DNA from: Cordia subcordata | Lineage: Eukaryota > Streptophyta > Magnoliopsida > Boraginales > Cordiaceae | Assembly: GCA_028554755.1 (NCBI GenBank) | Contig: JAPTOF010000011.1 | Coordinates: forward strand, 3,004,501-3,068,500 | Length of the DNA stretch: 64,000 nucleotides | Direction of reading: 5' to 3' | In this document: one piece after another, positions 47,691-59,387 of the stretch | How the letters are laid out: each line of letters starts with the position of its first letter | How positions within the stretch are numbered: position 1 is the first letter of the stretch | The notes under the pieces: model-generated | Seen by the model: the letters and a program-made list of their open reading frames with translations, nothing else | What the model was told of the DNA's origin: nothing | Databases searched by the model: none | Translations under genes and position numbers: made by a program

Positions 47691-47728
47691 ACACCCCCAA
47701 ACCTTCTCCTTGCTTGTCCCCAAGCAAG
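47691..47728 (-). promoter_or_regulatory. G2 polypurine tract and hairpin
   Basis: In sense AAGGTTTGGGGGTGT abuts the 3' LTR. Directly upstream is a perfect 8-bp hairpin CTTGCTTG/CAAGCAAG (47709-47728) with a four-base loop. The arrangement is identical to G1. Confidence 0.85.
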
Positions 47729-49110
47729 CCCAATCTTAAGTTTATTTCTAAAGCCGATGCAATAGATTGCCTAAAGGATTTACTCGCTATCAAAGTTAGT
47801 CTAAGAAGAATGAAGGGGGCATTCCTATTGTGGAGAGATCCCTAAGCCTGTTTGGATTTTCTCTATACTCATAAGGGGTTTCGTTCCTTGTGGGAATTTC
47901 CCAAGTAGCCAGGCCACCACGAGCCTAAGATTCTAACTCACTCACTCGGGATGTTGATATTTCGCACCCCCAACTATCATGGCCTCCCCAACATGTACAA
48001 AGCCTTAAAGATAAGAAGCGAGAATGTACAAACACAATGGCTTATAAAAAGCCTTATTTGCAAATCTACAAAGATGATAGCATGTGCTAAGTTAACATTG
48101 TGTCACTTATGCACTTATTCACAAAACTTTTTGGTGTCTTTGGCTTTTTCTCTTTTTCACATTTTTTTTTATTTTTCCAATCTTTTTCATCTTTTTGCAC
48201 CTTTTTGCTTTTTTCAATTTTTTTGGATTTTTCATGTTTTGTATTGTTTTCACACAAAAAGAAAAGTAAAAGAAAGGATTTAGCACATAAAAAAGAACCA
48301 ATCAAGGAAGGGGCACTCATATCAACAACCCTTTTTCAACACTCTTTCCTACCAAACTATGGGACAGCTACAAAGGGTCATTCTTGAAGGTCCTCACACC
48401 TCACAACTTTCAAGGGCATTCCCTCTAAGACTTAGCTTTCAAACCACTCTATTCATTTCCCCACAATGCATCTCATATTCACCAATCAATAGAGTCAATC
48501 ACATTGGCCAACACAATGATCAACAAAGAAATAAATGACTCTACATGCATCGAAATTGAAAATTTTTTCACCATTTTCACCATTTTTAAGCACATAATGC
48601 AATCTATCCTATACGAAGTATAAAATAATAAGACTAAACCCCCACACCCCCAAACCTAAACTTTGCTTGTCCTCAAGCAATTAGAGCAAAACACATAAAC
48701 AAGCAACTTGGCATTACAAAGCAAGTAAGGGTGGTAGGGATAGGGTAAAATCATGGGGAGCAAGTGGAGAAAGGATGGATACAACCTTGCATTTTCTTCA
48801 AAGCTCTCCATGCCAATGATAAATCATCATACTACTAACCTTGTGACTCCTAATTCACAAACAATCACAAAATAAAAAAACAAGATTAGTAGCATTGCCT
48901 ATGCATGCTTACATCCGCATGTGCAATAATAAGCAATGATATATCTCATGGGACAAAGGATTGGGATTTAACACTTTGATACAGGTGAAAGAAAAAGAAA
49001 GAAAACAAAAAGGAAAGAAAGTGAAATAAATGAAAAATTGCAAAATTGAACCTAGGTTGCCTCCTAGTAGCACTAACCACCATGCCGTCAGCCAGGCAAT
49101 AACCAACTCG
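47729..49110 (-). other. G2 3' non-coding region
   Basis: 1.4 kb without a gene. It has the T-rich tract at 48130-48240 and, at about 48640-48682, a second module of purine tract (sense GGTTTGGGGGTGTGGGGG) and hairpin TTGCTTG/CAAGCAA. Overlapping open frames at 48087-48387 in both strands are products of the T-rich tract, not genes. No envelope-like ORF is visible. Confidence 0.72.
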
Positions 49111-49113
49111 TCT

Positions 49114-50260
49114 TCATCCTTCATGGATGGGATCTTGAAGCATTAAAACTTCCACATGAGCCATCCTTGGATCATATGCATGCTTCAGGCGTTGCCCAAT
49201 CACCGTCAACTCTCGGCTATCCTTTATGTCCTTGATCTTGACTGCTCTGGAAGGGTAGGCAACCAACATTTCATACAGACCATCCCATCTTGTCTTGAGC
49301 TTACCTGGAAAGAGTTTTAATCGTGAGTTAAACAACCAAACTTTATCAGAGAGACAGAATGATTTCTTAATAATGTGTTTATCATGAATTCTCTTCATCC
49401 TATCCCTATAAAGCTTGGCATTCTCATACACTTCAAATCTAAGCTCTTCTAACTCTACTAGGTCTAGCTTCCTTTTCTCACCCACTCTTGCCAAATCAAA
49501 ATTTAAAGCTTTGATGGCCTAATAAGCTCTATGCTCAAGTTTTACCGACAAGTGACAAGCTTTCCCAAAAACCAATCTATACGGAGACATACCAATAGGA
49601 GTCTTAAAGGCGGTGCGGTAAGCCCATAAAGTATTATTTGGCCTAATAGACCAATCTCTCCTATCGGGCCTAACCGTTTTTTCTAAGATGTGCTTAATCT
49701 CCCTATTGGACACATCTACTTGTCCACTAGTTTGCAGGTTATAAGGAATAGCTACCTTGTGGGTAACCAAATACCTTCTCAATAAGGCCTTTAAAGTCCC
49801 ATGGCGAAAATGCAAACCCCTATCACTAATTAAGACCCTAGGGACTCCAAATCTAGAGAAAAAGTTCTCCTTAATGAATTTAACCACTACCCTATGGTCA
49901 TTAGCACCTGAGGGAATTGTCTCAACCCATTTGGACACATAATCAATGGCTACTAAAATGTGTTGGTACCCAAAAGAAGGTGGAAATAGACCTATGAAAT
50001 ATATACCCCAAACATCAAACAATTCACACAAAAGAATAGAGGATAAAGGCATCATGTTTCTCCTAGAGATGGACCTAGATTATTGACATCTAAAACACTT
50101 TTTGCAATATTCTTGGGCATCCCTAAAGAGAGTGGGCCAAAACAATCCACATTGCAAGACCTTCACGGCGGTCTTCTTCCCACTGAAATGACCTTCACAC
50201 CCCTCATCATGACATATGCTCAAAATGCTCTCAAACTCATCTTTTGGGCACATACCCGCG
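49114..50260 (-). pseudogene. G2 integrase (broken, active site altered)
   Basis: Gypsy integrase. The zinc-binding region at about 50235-50090 reads CHDEGCEGHFSGKK and EYCKKCFRC. The core, 49519-50055, is open for 178 residues. The first catalytic Asp (CIDFMG in G1) reads WGIYFIG here, the second Asp is kept in LISDRG, and the Glu reads Asp in [12 protein letters not shown]. Two of three acidic residues are therefore changed. The C-terminal domain, 49114-49494, has LKLFPGKLKTRWDGLYEM. A stop separates it from the core at about 49500. Confidence 0.9.
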
Positions 50261-50925
50261 GATCATTTGATCTGCACACACTTTAAAAAGATAGGGATCT
50301 TCCCAAAACAAATGCCTAACTTGTACTAGGAACCTATCTCTTTCTCTCTTCTCCCAATGGGAGGGAAATCGCCCTGTGGCAAGATAATCAACTATGTGAG
50401 CAAACCAAGGTGTGTGATGAGAGACATCAAATAGTTGCTTAATGGGGAATGAATCATGAAAAGGGGAAAGATCACTAGAAGACTCACTAACAAGATAGGA
50501 AAGATGATCCGCAACAAAATTTTCTCTACCCTTCTTATCTCGGATTTCGATGTCAAACTCTTGAAAAAGGAGCAACCACCTAATCAAGCGGGGCTTAGAC
50601 TCTTTCTTAGATAACAAATATTTCAATGCCACATAAGAAGACTATTACTAAAAGCTCTTTTTCTATGGTGGTGTAGTTCTTTTAGGCTTCATCAAGAGTC
50701 TTACTAGCATAGTATACAACATGGGACAACTTGTCCTTTCTTTGACCTAATATAGCTCCTATCGCATAATTAGATGCATCACACATAACCTCAAATGGGA
50801 GACAATAGTTAAGTGGCTGGATAATCAGGGATGTAGACAATAAGGATTTAAGCCTATTAAAAGCCCTAACACACTCATCATCAAAGTCAAAAAGGACATC
50901 TTGTGCTAGGAGCCTAGACATGGGA
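50261..50925 (-). pseudogene. G2 RNase H (broken)
   Basis: 50682-50921 has CDASNYAIGAILGQRKDKL with the first Asp. 50237-50632 has [18 protein letters not shown] and [11 protein letters not shown]. About 60 bp containing the TDH region is missing near 50632-50645 compared with G1, so part of the active site is deleted. The stretch continues in frame to the start of integrase. Confidence 0.87.
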
Positions 50926-51822
50926 TGTGCAATATGGCTAAAATCCTTAATGAATCTACGATAGAATCCTCCATGTCCTAGAAAGATCTAACATCCTTTA
51001 CACACTTAGGAACAGGTAACTTCTCAATCAATTCTACCTTAGCTGGGTCAACTTGAAAACCACTAGATGAAACTATATGAGCCAACACTATCCCTTATTG
51101 CACCATGAGGTGGGATTTCTTCTAAGTCAACACTAGATTCTTCTTCACACAACAGTCTAAGACTAAAGAGAGGTGACTTAAGCACTCATCGAAACTATCA
51201 CTAAAGATTGAGAAATCATCCATAAATATCTCTAAATGCCTCTCAATCATGTCACTAAAAATGGCCATCAAAAACCTCTAAAAAGTCGCAAGGACATTAT
51301 ATAGACTGAAGGGCATCCTTCTATAGGCAAAAGTGCCATAGAGACAACTAAGGTGGTTTTCTCCTAGTCTTTAGGAAACACAAGGATCTAATTATAACCC
51401 CAATAGCCATCTAGAAAACAATAATAGCTATGCCTAGCTACTCTATCTAAAATCTAATCTAGAAAAGGCAATGGGAAATTATCTTTCCTAGTTTTGGAGT
51501 TGAGATTCCTATAATCAATACAAACTCTCCATCCCGTGGGAGTACGTGCAGGGATAAACTCTCCTATTTTATTCTTAACAACCATGATCCTGGACTTCTT
51601 AGGGATGACTTGGATCGGGCTAACCCACTCACTATCTTAGATCAGATAAATGATGCCTGTATCTAAAAGCTTAATGATTTCTTTCTTAACTACTTCGCTT
51701 ATGTATAGGTTTAGCCCCCTTTACATCTCCCTAGAAGGAATGGCTCCATCCTTAAGATGAATATGATGCATGCAAACTGAAGGGTCTGTACCTCTCAAAT
51801 CATCAATTTTCCACCCTATAGC
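50926..51822 (-). pseudogene. G2 reverse transcriptase (heavily broken)
   Basis: Aligns by DNA to the G1 RT at 8061-8933. The catalytic box FMDDFSIF is readable near 51210-51235, and the fingers region (IPKKS-like) near 51590-51620. Stops occur throughout and no open frame longer than about 50 residues remains, so it is more degraded than the other G2 genes. Confidence 0.82.
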
Positions 51823-52750
51823 CTACCTATGTTTTCTAAAAACCTCTAAGAGATGGTTCTTATGCTCATTAGAAAGATCGGAAGCTATGATGACCGGAAG
51901 CGTCTCACTAGGGCCTAAGAATGCACACTTTAAATGATCAGGATGGGGTTTGAGCTTTAAAGAAAGGCTAGGCTCAATCAAAGGGGACTCAACCTCAACA
52001 TCATCAATGGGGACATCACTAGAATCAAAATTAGAAGGATTAACCTCAAGTGACTTATCAATCAAAGGGCTCTCAATCAAGGAAGTAGAAGCTACACATT
52101 TCCATTCTAGGGTGTCTAAATCAAAGCTAGACATCAATTCCTCGAATTTCCTCAATTCTTCTCCATTAGTTATAGTCCTCTCTACAAGGTCCTCGACACA
52201 AGAATCAATCACATCAACCCTAAAGCACTCTTCTCCATCTTCTCCTCCTATACTAGCCCTATTCACCGCCTCAGCAACCTTCATGGTAGACCTCAAATTC
52301 CCAAATTTCATCTCTAATAACCCTGACCTACAATGAATGATAGCATCTACAGTAGCAAGAAAGGGGCGACCTAGGAGAATGGGTGTAGAATATCAAGAGT
52401 CATGTCCCGAATCCATATATAGCACTATGAAGTCAACAAGGTACACAAACTCACCTACCTGGACCATAGCATCCTCTACCACACCGTTAGGTCTACGCTT
52501 GGACCTATCAGCTAGCTGAAGGGTAACATGTGTAGGGGACAACTTACCTAGACCTAGCTGCTAATAGACAAAGTAGGGAATGAGATTCACACTGGACCCT
52601 AAATCTAACAAGGCGTGATCAATCTGGGTTTCTATAATCTTGCAAGGAATAGTGAAGGCTCCGGGGTCACTCATCTTGGACGGGAGACCCAAAGTACAAA
52701 TATTACTCATCTTCTCCGTAAGCCTCACCTTCTTAGGAATGTTCGATGAC
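51823..52750 (-). pseudogene. G2 protease and pre-RT linker
   Basis: 51823-52311 is an open Asp/Glu/Ser-rich linker of 162 residues ending GPSETLPVIIASDLS before RT. The protease active site, LLDLGSSVNLIPYF, lies at 52570-52610 with its catalytic Asp intact, unlike in G1. The part between, 52312-52560, is the protease C-terminal half, with stops. Confidence 0.82.
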
Positions 52751-54946
52751 CTATGCTTCCTTGTACAAAGATCCTTAAAGAACTTAGAATATGAGGGAAT
52801 GGAAAGGATCGCATCTGTTAAAGGAAGATTGACCTTAAGGTCCTTAAGATGCTCTAAGACCTTAAAAAACCTAGAATCCTCACTAGGTGTAGGCCTCTCT
52901 AAGGCGGATGGGAAGGGAACTCTAGGTGCAACATCTCTAGACACATGGGAATCATTAATAGGCTCCTTTCCCTCCCGATGAGGGCGGGAAATGCTACTCT
53001 CTCCATGTTCTCTAGTAGGCTCAACTCTCTCAACAGGACCTTCTTTAGAATCCCTCTCAACAGGAATACTATGTGGCTCTCTAGACTCGGAAGGACCACT
53101 GGTTGCAGGTACTACAAAGTCAACTCCTACCTTATTATCCACTACCCTATGGTTCCTAAGAGAGGTGACGGCTTTAGCCTGGGCTTGAGAAGGATAAGTG
53201 GTGTCAGTACAGGAACAGGATTGGACTCTAGGATTCACTTCCAATTGAGAAGGCAATTTCCCGGGATCTCTAGCTCTCAACTGACTAGCAATCTGTCCTA
53301 ATTGTGCCTCAAACCTCGCCATTTGCTACCTATTTTTTGCCAATTCCTACTGTTGGTTCTGAATAAACTGCATTATCTCCATCATGCCATTACTAGAAGG
53401 TTGGCTACTAGAAGGAGCAGGTAAAGCCTGAGGTTGATGAGCACTAGCAAGACGGGGCTAATTAAGATGATAAAAACCTAGGGGATATTAAGGATGGGGT
53501 CGCTACTAAGATGGAACCTAAGGATGTGAACTAGACTGATGCTGACCTTGTCTCCAAGAAAATTTTGGGTTGTCTCTCCAACCTGGATTGTATGTGTTCG
53601 AATATGGATTATACTTATGAGAATAACCTTGTGTGGAACACACTTGCTTTTTCATGAATTCGAGAAATTGGGATGCTAAAGGGCAAGCCTGAGGATGTGA
53701 ACTAGACTCATGCTGACCTTGTCTCCAAGAAAATTTTACGTTGTCTCTCCAACCCAAATTATATGTGTTTGAGTGTGGATTATACTCACGAGAATAACCT
53801 TGTGTGGCAGACACTTGCTCTTTCATAAATTTAGGAAATTGGGATGCTAAACGGCACGCTATGGTCTCATGAGATTACTCGGAACACAATGCACAAATCT
53901 CAACAACTAAAGGGGTAGAGAAAGAACCTATGGAACTAGTCCTATGACTTTGAGATGAAAGAGATAAAGAAATGAATTGATCTAGCTTATTCGTTAAGGT
54001 CTCTACCTTAGCGGGTAAATCTAAAGAAACTTCAACCTACTAACACTTCTCTTAGTGCCTTCCTGACTAGACCTTTCCATGGCAAAATTTTGAAAGAATT
54101 TTCTGCCATCAACTCTATTTTCTCCCATGCCTCAGTCGGTCTCAAAAGATATAAGCCACCACCGAAGACGGCATTGACTATCATCCTATGTTGTTCATTT
54201 AATCCTTAAAAGAAATATTGCAATAGGTCATGATTGCCATACCCATGGTGTAGACATTGTCTAAGAAGGTCTTTGAACCTTTCCCAAGCCTCATGAAAGG
54301 TTTCTAGATCATGTTGGGAGAAAGTTATAATGGCGGTACTAAGGTCGACTGTTTTGGCCATCAGATAAAATTTTTTAAAGAACTCACATTGAAGTTTAGC
54401 CCATGTAGTAATGCAACCGCTAGGTAAGGAATGCAACCAAGCCCTAGCATTATCCTTAAGAGAGAAAGGAAACAATCTTAGACGTATGACCTCTTGAGAG
54501 ACATTGGGGACATGGAGAGTGGAACTCAGCTCAACAAAACCAGTGATATGCTCTAGAGGACTCTCATTGCTTCTCCAGTAGAAGAAAGGAAGCATTGCCA
54601 ACATATTAGGCTTAATCTCAAAGTTTGCCTCTCCCGAACCCGAATTTTGAATAGCCAAATTAGGCTCAAAGGCTTCAGGGAGAAAGAATTGCCTAAGAGT
54701 GGGTTCCTCATCTATAGGTGGATCCAATCTATGAGGTTCTTATCTAAAATGATCTTGGGCTTGATGCCCATGGTGATCACGAAGTGGAAAAGGATTCACT
54801 GGGAGAATGGGAAGATTAGGAGAATGATTGGGATCGGCCATCTCCTCAAGAAGATCTCTTAAATTCCTAAAATTTACAATTCTATCGGGTTTAGGATTAA
54901 GAGTAACTAGGGGATTTCTAAGGGATCTCCTACCAAGCATGCACAA
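52561..54946 (-). pseudogene. G2 Gag with tandem duplication (broken)
   Basis: Athila Gag with start MCMLGRRSL at 54946. 54740-54946 is the N-terminal part. 54206-54727 is the capsid part, with VIRLRLFPFSLKDNARAWLH and QHDLETFHEAWERFKDLLR. A zinc knuckle C-x2-C-x4-H-x4-C (CALC..SHETIAC) near 53865-53890 is interrupted by one stop. 53521-53691 and 53692-53862 are a 171-bp in-frame tandem repeat (57 codons each; core GWRDN and FSWRQGQH). 52561-53322 is an open Gag-protease spacer, including QLGQIASQLRARDPGKLPSQ. Confidence 0.87.
53521..53862 (-). repeat. Two 171-bp tandem copies in G2 Gag
   Basis: Units 53521-53691 and 53692-53862 both start AGGATGTGAACTAGACT on the plus strand. G1 has one copy at the matching place (about 12190-12360). 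The frame is kept, so the duplication may have arisen while the gene was still coding. Confidence 0.88.
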
Positions 54947-55199
54947 ACTATCCTAACTCCGGCCACTTCAACCCCTGAAAACTTCAATATTCCTAAAACT
55001 ACAGCAAATAAACCACAATCCTAGGAAGTCTACTAAAAATAAAAACAAAAGCTGAAATAGAGAACAAAAAAGAACTAAAGCAAGATAATATAAACAACAA
55101 ACAAGATAAGCAAAAACTAAACAAGCTATAAAGGAAAAGCAAGAAAACAAGAAAAGCAACTATCAAAACATACAAACAAAGAATGCAAACCACCATGCC
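54947..55199 (-). other. G2 leader between primer site and Gag
   Basis: About 250 bp, A-rich on the plus strand, with no domain. Open frames here (54968-55280) have only low-complexity Phe/Leu/Ser content and are not considered genes. Confidence 0.6.
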
Positions 55200-55217
55200 T
55201 CCCTGGCAACGGCGCCA
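55200..55217 (-). promoter_or_regulatory. G2 primer binding site, tRNA-Asp
   Basis: Plus-strand TCCCTGGCAACGGCGCCA matches the plant tRNA-Asp 3' end, TCCCCGGCAACGGCGCCA, at 17 of 18 positions, so the sense strand would pair with that tRNA. It lies six bases from the 5' LTR. tRNA-Asp priming is usual for Athila elements. Confidence 0.92.
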
Positions 55218-55223
55218 AGAACT

Positions 55224-57111
55224 TGGTGTTCCTTTTTTAGTGCAAGCTCTAAAGACCTGCAAGTGCACAGATTGATGCATTAAAGTGTATGCAAGTGCAG
55301 GGTTGATTCCACAAGGAAGCTATGTTATGAGATGGATTCTATTTGTGTGTTCTAGAGTGTCCCTAAAAAGAAACCTAAACTAACTATTTTTTTTGGGATT
55401 TTGGATGATTGGGAGCTCTAGCTAGAGAAAATTAAACTAAAATATGGGAAAGGAAAGTGGGGGAACAAGCTAATCTAAAGGGATTTGACAAAAGCAAAGG
55501 TGTTAAGGTAATTTCAAATAGGTAATTCAATACTCAAATGCTATGGGATTAAAGGATGATGGCTTACCTTAGTAATTGCTCTTAACTAGGTTGCTAAATT
55601 AGTGTCCTAGTTTTCCCCTAAGACTCAGTGCGGGTCTGTCCCTAGGCGGCGCCTCCTAGAGCTACGACATGGTCCTTATGACTTAGGGCCTTAAGAGTGA
55701 CCAATTAGCTTCGTAGGTGACTTAGAATGAACCTACCCTAGTACCTAAACCATTGGCCAGATTTAAAGCCAAGATCTAGTGTTGCTAAGGTCGACTAAAC
55801 CTATCCTAAAACCTACTGGCTGGATTTAAAGCCAAAGGAGACTCGGCCTCGGCTAGCACTAAATTACTTGCTGTCATTCGAAGGTCACTACAGCGGGATT
55901 TGACTTGTTAGCACATTCGTACATGTTTTTGGCCAAGATGTTCATGAATAATGGAATCTTTTCAACTACCAAACATCATCATGCTCGGATTATACCATTA
56001 GAATTGATTAACAACCAATACGTATGTGTTATTGAAGTCATATTCATTACTAGGCATGTAAATATACATATAAACATGAATATAAGCATTACCCATTTTA
56101 TAGCATCCACATATAAACACATAGACATGATTATAGCTGGATTAGATGTGTTTAGTAACAAATAGACTTCAATTTATACACATGCTACTCATCTAGTCAT
56201 TTTATCATACACTTAGACATGAATGAGAAAATAACCATTTAAACAAGAAAATCAAAACATGTATATGTTCAGCCATTAAATCCCATATCATAAAAGTACA
56301 TAGTTAACCCATTACATAAGCTAAATCACTCTACACAAGTCTACTCAATCATAATAAGAGGTAGAATGAGAGGGAGATTATGATATTTCCCTTTCGTCCT
56401 AGCTAATCTTGTACAAAGCTTTTGAGCAAACTTGAATCCAAATGTCTGAAACCCTCTAAATCCACTTCCATCAAGGTGATAAATGTGTGAGAGAGTGTGT
56501 GAGAAGTGATGAGACTAGGGTTTTGTGTGTGTGCGTGTGATAGGTGTATATTGGGTCTCTAAAAATTCCTTCTTCAAAATCCCCCCTTTTAAGTCTGAAA
56601 ATCAAGCTTTTTATATCAGCAACTGTGCACTACCGGTTGACGTAGCTGGTCCACCGGCTTCTCTTCTTAACTCGACTGGCTTTTTGGTGATGCTCTTTGG
56701 ACCAGCAGGACGGCCGACTCTGGAGGGGTAGTCGTCCGGCTATTTTAGGCATCTTTTTGGAGTGGCCGGTCGACCTAGCCGGTTAACTGGCTCCTTCTTT
56801 TAGGTCATCTGGCTAACTTTCTTCCTCCATTATTTGTCTTTTCAGCCTCCGATCTTCTCTCTTTGACCCATGCATCTCCCATCTTCATCACCCATCAACG
56901 TCTAATCTCGATCTTAATCCAAAGTTTACCTAAATCATTAGAAACAAGTAATTAGTGTAGCAATTTGTCTCTTAAACTCAATGTGTACAATTATTTACGC
57001 TTAAGTCTATTCTTATCATAAGCACTACACTAATGCATCTTTATGAACACTTAACACCTCTTAATCATGGGCAAATAACAACGCAAACACACACAGAAGC
57101 ACAACACATCA
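55224..57111 (-). repeat. G2 5' LTR (family A)
   Basis: 1888 bp, partner of 45814-47690. TATA-like TGATATAAAAAGC on the minus strand at about 56608-56620. The palindrome cluster follows upstream at 56630-56800. Hairpin copies lie near 55752 and 55815. Confidence 0.93.
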
Positions 57112-57609
57112 GTATCCTTGTTGGATTGCCTTTTCCGCCATTGCCTTAAGACCCGAATGATATTCACACATGCCCTCATGCATTTCTCTTAATATGTAAT
57201 TTCTCTCGAACCTACTTACACATTTAAGCAATGGTCCCCCAATTGTTTGTCTATATAATTGGCCTTCGAAGACGGTGAACTTAGCCACCCGAGAGATCAC
57301 TTTATGTTGCCCTCAGGGGTCGTCTAGAAGATTATCATGCTGTAAGTGCTGAATTATGGGCCATCTCCAATCATCTTTGTCAGTTATCTCAATCACATAT
57401 ACACCAATTGATGGTTTGGGCAATCGTTTAATGATAATTGCCCCTTCTTCTTTTATTGCCACTGCTATTTTTGATAAGGCATCAGCTTTGACGTTGTCTT
57501 CTCTTGGTACCACTTGTTGGGTGAATGACTCAAGTTTGATAACACTTTTGTCACTTGTCTAAGGCACGCCTTCATTTTTCACCTTTGGCTTCATAGCTTG
57601 CATTAATCT
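57112..57609 (-). pseudogene. T1 RNase H end and integrase zinc-binding region (broken)
   Basis: 57313-57513 begins with the end of a gypsy RNase H, REDNVKADALSK, followed by a linker. 57109-57300 is the integrase N-terminal region, GQLYRQ...LLKC, then LREMHEGMCEYHSG with its two His. G2 interrupts it here, and the Cys pair is found at about 45750. 57514-57609 continues RNase H upstream (YEAKGEK, RQVTKVLSNL) in other frames, so there are at least two frameshifts. LARD2 cuts it at 57610. Confidence 0.87.
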
Positions 57610-59286
57610 TGTTGGAATGGTGTCCTAAAGTTAGTCGTCTATTGTAGATTTTGCACTGATTTGTACATGAATCATCTTATTTTTGCCTTACGTCATATCG
57701 TACATCTTCTCTGTGATGGTTATCATGACGTAGTCCTTGGGAGGACCTAGTAGTACTATGTGAATGAGGGATAGTTCGGTCATCCTTAAACATAGTTTGT
57801 AACCAAATGATAGAATCAATACTAGGACATCAATTCTATCGAGCATAGGTTATAGTGCATCCTTAAACATAGTTCGTAATCAAATGGTAAAGTTGATACT
57901 AGGACATAGTTCGGTCATCCTTAAACATAGTTCGTAACCAAATGATAGAACCGATACTAAGACATCAATTCTATCGAGCATAGGTTATAATGTGTCACAT
58001 GATTTGGTTATCCTCATGACCAATGGGTGTAAAGACACCGGTGTGACCCACAGTGAGGTATGGAGACATACTAATTGAACATGACTCTATTATGAGCGTA
58101 TGTAGTCTATTGTCAAAGGACAACTTGTGGTGCACACGGATGTTGTATTTCCTCATATCTAAGACTACCATAGAGACTTACGGATTACTCCCCATACTTT
58201 GGTACTGGACTATCTAGATTTTTAATCAGGTGATGAAAGGTTGTTGGATATGGGTAAGTGTCGCGAAGTCAATATGTAGGTCAAGATGGGATTGACCACT
58301 TCGGATATTAGGAGAATGAAATTTTGCTTAGTTCTAATCCATTAAGACTTTGGCCAAAGCTTTCCGCGTGATCTGTCACATGGTTACGTCGTGATAAGTC
58401 ATGACGAGATTAAAACTTGACATGGAATAGCTAATTAGAGGTTTGACAATTTACCATGCCCTAGGGTCATTTTGGAATATCAAGGGTCATAGGAAATCCA
58501 CTATAGTGCCCAGGTTCGTTGAATACTACCTTGCAAATATTTGGCTTATCCGGACATCAGGAATTGTTGCTAAACGATATCATCAATTAGTACAAGGATA
58601 GTCCTTGTATTACTAGTTTAAGTTTGAATCTACAGTGTCATGCATATGGTTGAGAATTAGTTGGAGGATTGGCCTTATTGTAATTATCTTGGTCATGCTT
58701 AATTGTGAATTAGACATGATATTATTCAATTATTAATTAAATAATATTATGGGTAATTAATATTATAGAGATTTAATTGAGAATTAAATATTATAATATT
58801 TAATTACTTATTACGGGTTACAGAATTAATTTTGATTATGTCTAGCTAGCATTGGATATATGGATTAAAATTAATTCATTGGTTATTGTTTATTAATTAA
58901 ATATGGATTTAATTTGGGCTTTAATTTGGATTTGAGAAGTCCATAATTTTGAGACCAAAAGGTTAGGCTTATTGGGTTGTGGGGATGAGCTTTAGGGAAA
59001 GTGCATATTTCACTATATAAAGAGGGTTCTTATTATATTTTGTACGATAGTTTTGAAAAAACTTGATCCCAAAAAATTAGTTGTCAGAATTCTCTCCCAA
59101 AACCTTAGACTAAAATAGCCTCCTCTAACATTTTCTTGATAGCATACGAAGAGGAGGAGCTCAACGCTTCAGCAGTGCAAAATCTTTCAACGCGAGAATT
59201 ATGAGGTGATTCTTGTTCTTTATTCTTGAATTTTAATTCTAGAGCTTAATCCTAAAATCCAGAGAGAGTCACCACGATTTTCAACA
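57610..59286 (+). repeat. LARD2 5' LTR
   Basis: 1677 bp, starting TGTTGGAATGG and ending TTTTCAACA. TATA box TATATAAAG at 59014. A local duplication of about 60-100 bp, containing ATCCTTAAACATAGTTCGTAA, lies at about 57781-57960 and is absent from LARD1. Confidence 0.87.
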
Positions 59287-59287
59287 G

Positions 59288-59300
59288 TGGTAAAAGAGCC
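59288..59300 (+). promoter_or_regulatory. LARD2 primer binding site (mutated)
   Basis: TGGTAAAAGAGCC differs from the LARD1 site at two positions, at the expected place one base after the LTR. Confidence 0.8.
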
Positions 59301-59338
59301 AAATCTTTTTTTTATGCAATTTTGTGATTCTGTCACAC

Positions 59339-59387
<49 letters not shown>

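Larger units (their letters stand above)
45814..57111 (-). mobile_element. Athila-type element G2, complete structure
   Basis: An 11,298-bp gypsy element with both LTRs (1877 and 1888 bp), PBS, gag, protease, RT, RNase H, integrase, 3' non-coding region and PPT. Flanks GTATT (45809-45813) and GTATC (57112-57116) are a target duplication with one transition. The T1 integrase frame continues across the site when one copy is discounted, which fixes the boundaries. It is the same family as G1, but without its two solo LTR insertions, and serves as reference for G1, G3 and G4. All genes carry stops. Confidence 0.95.

Noticed and set aside
47729..49110. Possible envelope-like gene of an Athila element
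   Set aside because: Neither G1 nor G2 shows a continuous frame, signal peptide or membrane segment between integrase and purine tract.
51950..52336. 128-residue plus-strand frame, and the frames at 52640-52981 and 52945-53301
   Set aside because: Shadows of the G2 Gag-protease spacer and linker on the minus strand.
55200..55217. tRNA-Asp gene end
   Set aside because: Only the 18 bases complementary to a primer tRNA are present, beside an LTR; no cloverleaf can be formed.
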